A stretch of 64,000 nucleotides of DNA from Spirogloea muscicola. Its lineage: Eukaryota; Streptophyta; Zygnematophyceae; Spirogloeales; Spirogloeaceae. This document shows, in pieces, positions 35,501 to 47,500 of the stretch. Under the pieces are notes generated by a model. The model searched no databases. It was not told the origin of the DNA and worked only from the letters and a program-made list of their open reading frames with translations. Each line of letters opens with the position of its first letter. Positions within the stretch are counted from its first letter, which is position 1. Position numbers and translations under genes: made by a program. Location: NCBI GenBank assembly GCA_009602725.1, contig WELB01000004.1, positions 117,548 through 181,547 of the forward strand, written 5' to 3'.

Positions 35501-38500
35501 TCCCACGGGGCCCCGGCATGGCCATATTTCCTGGCTACCATCGTATCCTGGTACAGCTGCTGGTTGAACTCGATCATCTTGAGAAGCTGCTGCTCAGGGA
35601 GTCCAGGGTGAAGGGCTGCTGCGATGAAATGTAGGTCTTGGCTCTCCAAGAGCTCCACGTAGACCTGCAATAGTAGTAACAATGATAAGGAAAGAAATAT
35701 GAGCTAGCATCACCCAATTGATATTCTTGGTTGCATCTTTGGGCAACCATCTCGGCAAGTCCTACCCGGTGATGAGACAGCCTCAAGATTGTTGTAGATT
35801 GAGATTGTTGTGACTGAAAAGTTTTCCTCAGAAGGCATTCAAGGTGCTAATTCATGACCTTGGTGAATCGATTGAGGAACGATCTGGGAAGCCCCTTCCG
35901 TCCGCCTCCCTGCTGCAACGGGTTCTGGCAGGCAAAGATCCGGAAGGAAGGGGGGCACTTGACGGACTCTCCAAGTTCTGGAATGAACACCTCCGCTCGA
36001 TGATCCAGGCAAGCATTCAAGCCCTGGCAATTCCCCAACTACCTGTCAGTACAGCCTGGCTTACATGATACAAGCTTCTTACAGAGGCTCAGCCAAGGAA
36101 GGAAAGCTGATACCAAAGGAGCAATGTAATACATGAGGCCAAATATTGAAGGAAGCTGCTGCTGTGAGGAGTCAAGACAAGCTAAGTTCCACAATGAGTA
36201 CGTGGCATCTTCAAGGCATGTATTACTTGCTCAAATGAGGACAGGACAATTACCTCCAAGATCGACTGGGAGGCCAGGTTGAGCTCGTCGAGGAGCACCC
36301 AGTCGCCCGCCTTCAGAGCCTGTCAAGCAGTTATTGGAATTGGTTGCTCTACTGAGGTAAGGTTCTTCCAGAGGGGCGATGGTATAGTTGGCCTGCTCAA
36401 TGATTGTGGACAAGAAACCAAGGAGACGGAAGGCGTATACCACTCAAGAGATTACTTGACCACTACGGAATGGCGGCTCCATGGCACTAGTCAGCAGCCC
36501 CAAGTAGGAAATCATGACATCCATCAATTCAAGAATGTCACGGCACCAAAAGTATATATTGCCTCATTAGGCCATAAGGCTGCTCCAGTCCAGCCAAGCA
36601 AACCTGAAGGAAGACGCCATCAGACCATGCGAACTCGCCCCCTTGACCACCGTCCACAGGCAGATCAGTCCCCAGTAAGTCCATCATGTCGGTCTGCACT
36701 TCCTCATGAAGGCAACAGATGTAAGCGCCTCGACCTCTACATGCTAGCACCAGCAGTTCTAGACCTTAAAATGTGACTCAACAAGCACTACCTTAGCACC
36801 TCTAAGTGCAGATTAGGCTAGCTGTCAAGTAACCAGGAGGTGAATGGAATGGACCTGCTCTGAGAGATTAATGCGCACAAGTCGATGGCCTGATGCGGCG
36901 GCAATGGCTGACACCAGACTGGTCTTGCCGATCCCTGGGCTGCCCTCAACTAAAACTGCAGTGATGAGGAGCACAAGCTGGTCCTCAGACAATCAAACTC
37001 AGACCAGACTGTTTGCACCACTGGTTGTACAAGGTATGCTTATGAGAATGCTTGGCATGGAGATGATGCATATGTTCTTTCGTTATGGTCTGTAAGCAAG
37101 GCATATGACAGTCTAGACATTCGGACGTCCTTCCAATGCTTATATCTTCCATTGCTTTAACGCGCTCACAGTCAAGTGAACATGTGGCATCAATCTGCGA
37201 GCACATTACACACCAGCTTTTGGGAGCTGCATGGCACGGAGTACGCGCATGGCATTACGGCTTGTTGTTGGTGCTGCCATGTTGAAAACGTCACCCTTAA
37301 CGGCATGTAAACCTGGTTGGAAGGTGTATTCACAGACGAGCACAAAAAACCTCAAACTAGTGTTACTGCTGTTTGAGTGGACGAGTAAGCCAACAATAGT
37401 GAAGAATCACACTGACAACCTTGAACTTTTCTGATAGCAAACAACACTTGTGCGCGTCGGTGGAGTCAACCAACCATGGAATGAGTTGCTGACTGACCTT
37501 TTGCAATGAAGAAGGGATCAATGCCAAATTTGTCCATGTCAAGGCCCTCCATGTCTCTTCTGCTGCTTTCTCCATCAGTGGAAGGCAATCTGGAGGGCTC
37601 GCATGACCCAACAACTCTTGCCCTGTGCTCCTGAAATGGCAGAATATAACTGGATTTGTGAATCACTAGCTTCCTGCAGACATCCATCTGCAGGTTACTG
37701 AGCATAATTCTCAAGTTAAAGGGATGTGAAAGCGTCTCAATTGCTGGTATGAAAGAATTTAGCTTGAATATGGCACAGACCTGAGGTATCTGCCCAAGAA
37801 GGAACTGGAAACACTTGGCCCTGAGCTGCGATGCAACTTCTTCGCCCAACCCCATCCCTGTAATTTGCACGCCAGCATTTCCAAGCTGGATGACAACTTG
37901 CTACCCACATAGGCAGATATTGAACAGAAGATGCATGCTGGTTCTGACGACGTACCTCTTAGGCTAGCGGGATGCAAAATACAAAACGCAAAATGCAAAA
38001 TCTATGCATAAGAGGCTACTCTGAACCTCTAATGTGCCCATACCGAGGCCAAGGCCGTCCAACAAAACAAGATGTGCTCCGTGGGCGTAAGCCAACCACA
38101 TCCCTATGGACGCCTCAGCTCTCTTGATGAAGGTAACCCAAGACAGCAGGTCTCGGATAGAGAGGACTCTGCTGCTCTGTGGTAGCATCTGACACCACTG
38201 CACACAGTGACATCCAACAATTGGTGCTTGGCCAAGTAATCAATTACAACGCAAGCATGATACAAATAAGGTTAATGCCATAAGTGTTGGTGCACAAAGC
38301 TCAAGGTGTCTCCGACACGTGTGCTAATTGAAAGTATGTGCTTTTGCAACTACTTAAATGCTTGATGCGCAGCATCTGAGGCAACGAACAAGTAAATGCG
38401 ATTCCCACACTCTTCCTTATATCAGCCTCCCTATTCCTAAAGTGACTGCTTGCCATGACCACAGAATAAGCACCTGCCAAAATTGGAGAAGGGGCTCCAG

Positions 38501-41500
38501 AAGCTCCTCCAGTCCTGAATTTTCAAGCCTGGAAAGGAGCAAGCAAGTTGTTGGAATCCTTATTGTTCCTGCTTAGGTCTGAGATACTTCTGACTTGCTC
38601 AGTGTCATGTCTGTTTTATAGAGGCTATTACCATGACGAGCTGCAGCCGAAGTGTGATGCTATACCTGTCTTGGACAATTGAACGGAGGTCTGCTATGTC
38701 TGTAAGTGCGGGGACCCAAATCTCCGTAAATCTGTTCCTGAGAGCTGGGGAAAGTTCCTTCTTCCCAAAGTCTCCTCCAGGGTTCATTGTTGCCAGCAAC
38801 CGGAAACCTGGAGCTGCGATCAACTCCTCCACCTCCTCGCCCCCTTTCTCAGCAAGGACCTATGAAAAGCAGCAGAGTAGTGGTTTCAGAACAACTTGGT
38901 TGTACTGAATATTCAATCGAGATATTATTTCTGCATGCACAGTTGCAAATTACCATGGTAAAGACCATGATCTTGAGACAAAGCGTGTGATAGATGATTA
39001 GAAGCTGGTTGAATGTGTATCATATGGGATGCTGCCTTGAAGGCTTTCAGCCATACCAATAGCCGCTTAGGCTCCAGCACACTGTTGAGTCTTTCCAAGA
39101 TGCTGTCTTCGGCCAAAGATATCTCATCTACAAGGATCATGTCACCGTCTTTCATGGCTGTGACTAGCGGGCCGTCGTGCCACGCAAACAGTGAGTGCCA
39201 GCTCTGCTGCAGCTGCTCCATCTCGCTCACTCTCCGCCTCAAATCCACCAAGCCCGCATGTGCAGCCTGCACCGAGCCTGCAGGAAGCTGTGGCTTTCGT
39301 GGCCCCGGTTCACCAACCTTCATCTGCTCCTCAATGGTCCGAACAGCGGCCCTTGCTGCTGCCAGAGTGGCAGAAGCATTCTCAATACCAGGTAGGACCT
39401 GCATCAAGAGCAATCATGTTACCCGCGCTCCTCTGCAGGATCTCAGCAGCAACATAGAGAGACTCAGCATCATGAGACTCATATTGACACCTCAGAAGAC
39501 GACGCTGTGAGCTTGACAAGTATCACATGGATGGACACGTAATGGTTGACTCCACTGCAGGTTCAATCCTTACTTTGGTGGTATTCACGGACTGAAATGT
39601 CTCAGAAGTGATTAAGCCAGCAGAGAGTGAAGAGAATTGGGAGCTTATTCTATCCTTGTCACGAATTGGGCGAAACCCCTGTCACGTCAAGGCCAGACAA
39701 AGTAAGTTGCATCTTCAGAGTTGTCCACTGGAACTGCAGATCCTAGTCGAAAGCAATCACAGCAACGTTCTGTTGCACAAGAGGATGTGCTGAAGCCCAC
39801 TACTCAGCACAAGGAGCAGGTCAACTTACGCCAAGAAAGTCCGAGGTCTCTGTATGCTGGTGACAGTTGATGATATGCAGCTGCTGCTGGCGGAGCAGCC
39901 CCAGCAATTGGCAGACGGTCGTCTTTCCGGTGCCAGTGTCACCCACCAGCAGCACTGGCTCGTTGTGGCGCAAGCACCGCTCTACGAGGTTGAAGAGGCG
40001 CTTGAAGCTCCGGGTCCAAACAATCCTGATATTGCAACATCTGCTGTCAGGAATCGGGAAGCAAGACTGCACGGCTTGCACATCTCCTAGTTGCAGTCAC
40101 AAACTGCACGACCAAAGGTCCTCAATTGCTTAAGGGACAGGTGGACCTTAAATGCTAGCAATTCTGGTGACCCTTGTATGCAGGACCCTGCAACTGAACA
40201 TGAAACCTTACCAAAACCCATGGAGCATACAGGGTGCAGGCATCAAGACGTGGTCAAGTAAACAGTACAAGTAGGACACCCAGACCTTCCAAGAGTGGCA
40301 GCCATGTCAAATGCAGCAACCCGCTCCCTCAGCAGGTCAAATTGTGCAATAGCACACTCCTACGGCACAAAGAGCATTGAAGATCTCATAAGCAAACCAC
40401 AACAAATGCTTGTATGCCTTCTTGAAGTCAGTCTCTACGACTCCGAGCCCTCATCTTTCTCCCGTCCTTGATACACAAACTATGATAAGTACCTTGCCGG
40501 CTACAGCACATTGAGCCATCACTTTCTTACAGTGTATGAGCCACTTATTCAAGCGAGACCTGCCTGCTTAAGCACAGCACTAATTACTTTAGAACTTACA
40601 AAGGGAGACAGTGAGTCTTGCACACTGACCTCATGAAATGCCGCTGGATTGAGTTGCACACGGAGCTGCCTCTCCAGAGCAGACTGCACCACTGCCTTTT
40701 CTGTATCACTCCTGAGCCGCTCCGCCAGGAGCAGGTACCCGTTCGTGGCCAGCTCTTCGTAACCCTGCTCCACAGAGCGCGCTAAGTCAGAAGACGTGTG
40801 CATTGTGTGCATACTGTCCAATGTCAGGCAATAAGTACATCCCAGTCCAGGGTAAGTACAAAGCGGTTGTCTCAGGAGAGACCGTAATATATACATACAT
40901 TGGCATGCCGGTCAGCCCAGCGAAAAAGGTCCCGGGCTGTGATGAAGCCATGCTTGCCAGCAAACATCTGACTCTGTTGCCGGTGGCGCTGCAGCTCCTT
41001 CATCACCTCGACCATTTTCATTGCATAGCTGCAAGAGATGAGGACAGTGTTGGTGTTAATGATGATGCCATGTGGAAGCAGCATTGCCAACATCAGTCAT
41101 CTGGTTCTCCTGCCTCCTTGATGGCAGAGAATCTGCGGTTCAGAAAACGTTCCAACAGAAGTTGAATGCCTTGAAGCTTCTGAGCAAGCCTACCTCCCAG
41201 GTATGAGGCTCTTCTTCTCTAGGATCACTCTCAGTTCAGATTCAGGTATGTCGTCGACGTGGAGCTCCATGAAGCGATTCCGGAACGCCCTTGACAACAC
41301 CTGCGATGCCACAGGCAAGCAATGAATGCATGCATGCATAAGGACATTGGAAGCAATGCATGCTTAAAACATCTGTGAGCTTACTCAACATCCTTGTCTA
41401 TGTCATGAGTAGCTACATTTCTGTCTTCCCTGCAACCCACAAGCTGGCACAATCGCACACCTTTCGGCCCCCATAGATGCCAGGGGGATTCTGGGTAGCA

Positions 41501-44500
41501 AAGAGCAGGAAATGAGGATGCGGCTTGATGGTCATCTGTCAAGCCAGAAGCACCCCAGCATGTAGAAGTCAGCATGGAGCGTCTTTGTGAAGGTCTACTT
41601 TGGCTTCTCTCAGAAACAATGAAGCAGAACAACAAGCAGGCTAAGGACTTTCATGCCTGCAGCTCTGGGATGAAGAGCTCGCGGTTGTCATCCAAGAGCC
41701 TGTTGAGGGCTTCCAAGACATCTGACGGAGCCTGTGCGCAACAACATGCCTGTGTCACAGCTCCACTTGCAGACTGATTTATCACATCCAGAATTAAACA
41801 GATAAGATACACATCGATGAGCCCAAAAGCTTGCACAAAGTTTCTACCAGATTCAACTCATCCAGGATGATCCAGTAGCCTTTCCTGACGGCCTCCACTA
41901 ATATTCCCTCCTGTTATGATGACAGGCACATAACGCACTGTCAATAATGTGCCAAGTAAAATCGAAATACGTGCATGTGACTGCATATAGGAAACTGTAA
42001 TATGAGCATGATTACATCTAGCAGGGGCTGTGAATGGGTACACTGATACAACTGACCTGGAACTTCAGTTTACCAGCAGCATCGGTCACGTAAGAACCCA
42101 GGTACTCCTGGGTAATGTGTCAAACATTAATGAGTCAAATAGTCCCCATTGGCACATTGTGCTGGTGGCATGAGCTGCCATAATCTGAACTACAGTGCTA
42201 CAAGAGAGGACAGCAGAAAAACCAGGTTTTGTCGTCATCAACCTGTAGATCAGTGTGTTCATGGTTGTTGATTCGCACAGCTCGATGCCCAGTGCGTCCT
42301 GCCATGTACTCAATCAAACTCGTCTTTCCGCTGGAAGTGGGCCCCTGCATGTCATTGAACAAGGTCTTGAAGGTCATGAAGAAGACACACAAAGTCGACA
42401 GGAGCATGTTAAGCTTGGCTTATATAAGCTATCTAGCATGACATTCATGACAATGTATTGCAGATGCACACTATCAGACTGCTTACCTGCAGCAAGATGG
42501 GGTACTTCCGGACCAGCACAGCTCGAGCCAGATTCTTCAGGTGCTCCCGGACACTTTCGGTGAGTACGTAGCCTCCCGTGCTGTCTGCCGGCGTCTCACT
42601 GGGACCAAGCTCAAGAGCATCTCCGCCCTCAACCCAAAAGTGCTCAAACAGGACATGGTGAGGGCTCGGCTGAGGAGGAGGGCGGAGAAGCGACTTGAAG
42701 GCGGGCGAGGAGTCCCCCACTTGCTTCAGTAGATACTTGGCAATGAGGTGCTCCATGGTCGGCCTGCACTGGCGCTGCAGACAAAGCACAGGCAGCCAGC
42801 CATCTTCATCCACTCAGCCTCCTTCACTGACCAAAACCCAAGCACAAGTAGACAGACGCTTCCATCTACTCAGCCTCTCTTCCTGAAATATGTTACTGAT
42901 GGAAACTGGCATTGCTGAAGATCTGTATGCACCGCTGTGAATTCAGTCCGTGTTGTCACACTCCTGGCTTATAACGTAGGCATGTACCTCAAGGAGCGTG
43001 AGGAATGACATGCTGAAGCCGTCAAAGAGGGCTCTCTGGAAGCCATATGTTGCCACAGCAGACTTTGTGTACTCCAGAGCCCTTGTCAAAGTCCGTAGGC
43101 TGTACTGCGGCCTCTGGTTAGCTCCATCTAGCAGTGTTTCCTGCACCACAGCAGGTGTCAAGCAGCCCGAAATTCTGCATGGATGTCCTATACTGTTTGT
43201 CCTTGAGACCTGGTCATGGTGGTAGAACTTTCTGGAAGAAGCAGTGGTGAGTGGAGGGAGAGGAGTACCTCAGCTTCTCTTCGTGCTGCCAAGTAGAAGT
43301 TTACTACATCATCCACAGGTGGAGACGGACTTGTGCCTTCCATATACTGCAACAAGGGCAAGTCAAATAAGGACTGACTTAGCTGGTCAAGGTCACTGTG
43401 ATGAGAAAGCAAAGGCTTTTGTGGTGCACGATGAGCATGCAGGACTCCAGTTGCAAGGATATTTAAGAAGCAGTGTAACTAACAGATCATCGCAGCTGCC
43501 TGACCTGATATACAATCGGGCAGAGATCGTCAGGTTCTGTGAGCTCGTCTACAAAAATCTCAGTGAACCTCTGCCGGAGCCCCGGTGGCAAGTCCTTCTT
43601 GCCCACATCGGTGGCAGGGTTCATGCATGCAAAAATCCTGAAGCCTTCATGCCTCACAACCTGCATAAAGCATGAGACAAAGATGTATCTCAAACCCCAA
43701 GACTTCCAGTCCATCAAAACACCATAACCAGACTTCTTGACAAAACGACTGGACACTTTCTGGACACTCTCTGGAAGCTCTTTCTGGACTGTCCGCTTGC
43801 AGAAATGGTGAGCTACTGATGACCTCAAACAGCACTTCCAAAAACCTTGCTGATACTATGAGACTCTTCACTGAAGCTCGTCAGAATCCGCACTGAGCAA
43901 CTCAAGAGCAATCTTTGCCAAACAGTGCAAGAGGCCCTCATTGACCCACTGAGTCAAAGTCACCAAAACACTCACAGTCGCAACATCGCCACGTTCAGTA
44001 AGAGCGAGCGATCCAGCCTCTCCTTCCAAGACTCCAGTTAGCCTCTCCAGGGTATCCGCAGGAGCCAGATTGATTTCATCCAGCAGCAGCCATCTTCCCA
44101 TCGCCAAAGCCTTCACACAGAACGGAGACGATTGTGATCGGCCCCATCCTTTACTTGTCTAGATTTGGCAAGTCAGAAATCAAACAATAACCACCTAAGT
44201 CAACAAGAAAAATATGTCACAGAGCCAGCCCAGGGGTTGTGATGAACGCCCCTGTCCTGCTAGCAAGCAGACAGAGTAAGTGAAAGCTGGGCTATGCATG
44301 TGCACCTTAACGAGAGCTCCCTCAACAAAGGAGAACGCAAACGCATTCTCTGAGGCTTCCACTTGCCGCTTGACTCTATCCAGGTCCTTCCTGAAGTCTC
44401 GCCAGTCTTTTACTGTCTGCCAGATTTGAGAGGAGAAGTTCACAATATCAGAGCCTCAAAAGGAATAAGAACGACTCACGAATGCAGATGGTCCTGTGCA

Positions 44501-47500
44501 AGGACAAGGATGTAGCTTAAGCATGACCTGGCACCACTAAGTAGCGCATACCGCGTCGTCAAGCTGCTTCCTCTTCTTTCTCTGGCGGGGACCTTCTTGC
44601 ATCCCCTGTTCTTGCTGAAGAAGACTGCCTTTGCTATCCTTGAGCAGACCGGATACTTTCTCCATAGCTAAATCAAAGGCCTTGAGCAGATGTGCCCATC
44701 TGCTCTTCTCGGCAAACTTTTGCAGTCGGGCAAGGAAGTCATGATTGTGCTGCAGCAACTCAGAGAAGGTGATATTAGAGTAATCCATGTACATGTCACT
44801 GCAGCTGAAGACATAGGAATATATTAAGCTGGCCATGACATTAACTCACACTAACAATTGAGAGCAAGATGGACTTCGAGCTGGCAGCCCCATTTCAATG
44901 CAGGTACCTGGTAGGAGAAAGTGCGTCGGAACAATCTATTGAAGGTATCTAGGAGGGGGCCGCAAAGGGCCTGGCTCTCAATGGGCTTGAAGCCGCCAAG
45001 AAGATCAGCGCTGTCGCTCTGCTGGCTCATATTCTGCAGCTCAGACAGCCAGACTTGGCGAGAATCAGCAACGTGTGAGACCAACGGGTGAGAGAAACGC
45101 GTTTGCATTGCTGTTGAAGAGTCATGTCTACAAGCTCTCACTGCCCTGCACAACAATAGTTTCTAGAAACAAAGCTTGTATGTCCTAGACACAGAGGCTG
45201 TCTTAGAGGGGTCTCGGCTTATGGGATTGGGCCTGCTCACCACAATGGTGAGAGGAACATTGGCCTGACGAGCGAGCCACTGCACGGCCGCTGTCTTCCC
45301 TGTGCCCGTCTCCCCAACCAGCAGGACAGGCTCAAGGGACCTGGTTGCCACTGCGATTTTCTCCAGCAGCCGGGCTACGTGGCCGGTTGCAGCAAACAAT
45401 GGCCTGCCAGTCCCTTGATGCGTGCCCATGCCCTGGCTCAGGAGATTCCACGCAAAACTGGATGAGCCCACATGGGATGCTAACATAATTGCACGGAGCA
45501 ACAGCCACAGAAGAGCAAGGAAAAGGTGACGAACGTGACAGCAGACAGTCACACCTCTTGACGCCGGACAGGAAGACTTGCACGACCAATGTGCGCTTCC
45601 CGGGTATTTATCTGCATTAAGAAGACGCAGAGCACTGAGCCTACTGTGACCAAAGCATGCCGCTGCTTCAGCAATGCCAATAAGTCAAGAGCTGGTGAAA
45701 GGAAATCCACACATGATATACTTTCACAGCAGAAACCAGGCACCACCCTCCAGCATACCACTGATTACAATGTGTGCTTAAGCCTTGAGTTCAGAGCATC
45801 AGGCCAAGCAAATACTTGAAGAGTGGGCTTGTGAAGCGCCAGGAAGTATCTGACACGGTCAACAGACACTCCCCACAGGCTGCCAATGGTGCCCGCCATG
45901 TGCTGCCAGTACACAGGGCGCGCAACGGAGCCCACAAAGCAATCCAGGGCCTGCAGAACAACACCTACTTGCTCTATCAGGATCACAAGAGCCGTACCAA
46001 GCTAATGAGATAGTGAACATCACTACTGAGCTTTTGACCCCAGCTACAATATCCTTAAAACGGCGTTCCGTCCATGTGGCCTTCCATTGTGAGTAACTAG
46101 CACCTACATGCACCAGAGTGAGAGGCAAAGCATCCTATCAATCTGAGGCAAAGTCTCCGATCACTCAAGTATGTATCTGACTGTGCACCTCTAAGAAGAC
46201 AAGCTCGCGAGCGTGGTCGGAGAGCACTGGGCCGGTAAAAAGGGAGGCTCCAAGCGCTGCCAACCGCTTGCACAACTTGAGCAGGTCTCTGCGGCAGCCA
46301 AGGCAGTGAGAGCGTCAACAGACAGCACACTCACAATAATGACCTGACTTAACTTCACAATCTGATGTTGGCGGATGCAACTGACGAGCCACGGAGGTTG
46401 ACGTAGACTTGGTGTCTATGTTAGTGATCTCGTGTTAACAAAGTAAGGATCAGGCAGACCCAAGCACTATATCCTTGGCACTAGCGTCTTGCCCGCAGCT
46501 TGCAGGGGCTAGAGGACATAAGTACTGCAGGAAGTCCTTGCTCTGGCCCGTCTGGAAAAGGCATGAGTCACTATTTCTTCGCGATAGACTCAAATACTTA
46601 CACAGGCTTTGCTGGGCTAAGGGCTGCATATGACCTGGTGGAAAATTGGCGGGTCACTAAGACTGCATCAGTGCCTGCTGCCACAGTCTCAGTGGAGACA
46701 GCTTGACGGGCTTCAGCAGTGAACCTCTTCATTGCTCTCAATGTCTCTGCATTATTGACGTGCAAACCCCACAGCTCAGCAATTGAGAACCAGGATGCTA
46801 TCCATTGACAATCAGTATAGCAAAGATGGTTTTGGAGAGGTCGTAACTAACCATGAGACATAAATGGCAAAGATCGGAAGGTGATAGAACGTATGGGCTA
46901 CTACACTGCTCAAATTGTGATCACATTTCAGCGCTTGTTGCAAGCTGGGCTGACCAGCTCAACAAACACTTCAACCTGCTGTGATCACTTGCCACAGAGA
47001 GCGGCAGCACTCAGCCACGAAGTACAGCCCGCAGCTCACCAATCAATTTGCTAGCAATGGGCGCAAGCGTCGGGAATTTGCTCTCAACAATCTGATGCAG
47101 CTCGTTATCGGCAGCCGGATGAATGGTCACTTGGGTCCACAATCCCCTCAGGACGTCGCTGCCTGCTTGGAAGAGAATGTAGGTGTTACTGAGGTCGTAT
47201 CAGAGCTGGATTTCAATTAGACTCCACATTGCTTCCCGAGCCCTGTAAACTATTCTGCCTGTGCCCGACTGCCGCACCTGCCAGCACTCGACCACCGGCT
47301 CCGCTTGTCACTGTTGCAAACATCTGGAACGCGGGATGCGCCTCTACGACCTGCAGCCGTCAACACCTGGTCAGTGATCAGTAGTCAACCTGGGAACTGG
47401 AAATTGAGGCCAGGGATGAAAGACTCGCATATTGCAACAGAGCACCCAGATCCTCACGCAAAACTACGGTGCAGAAGTAATCTGTTCCCTTGAAATCCCA

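Noticed and set aside
39555-39570. GGTTCAATCC, a possible tRNA internal B box
   Set aside because: No A box at the right distance and no cloverleaf pairing; it lies in a midasin intron.
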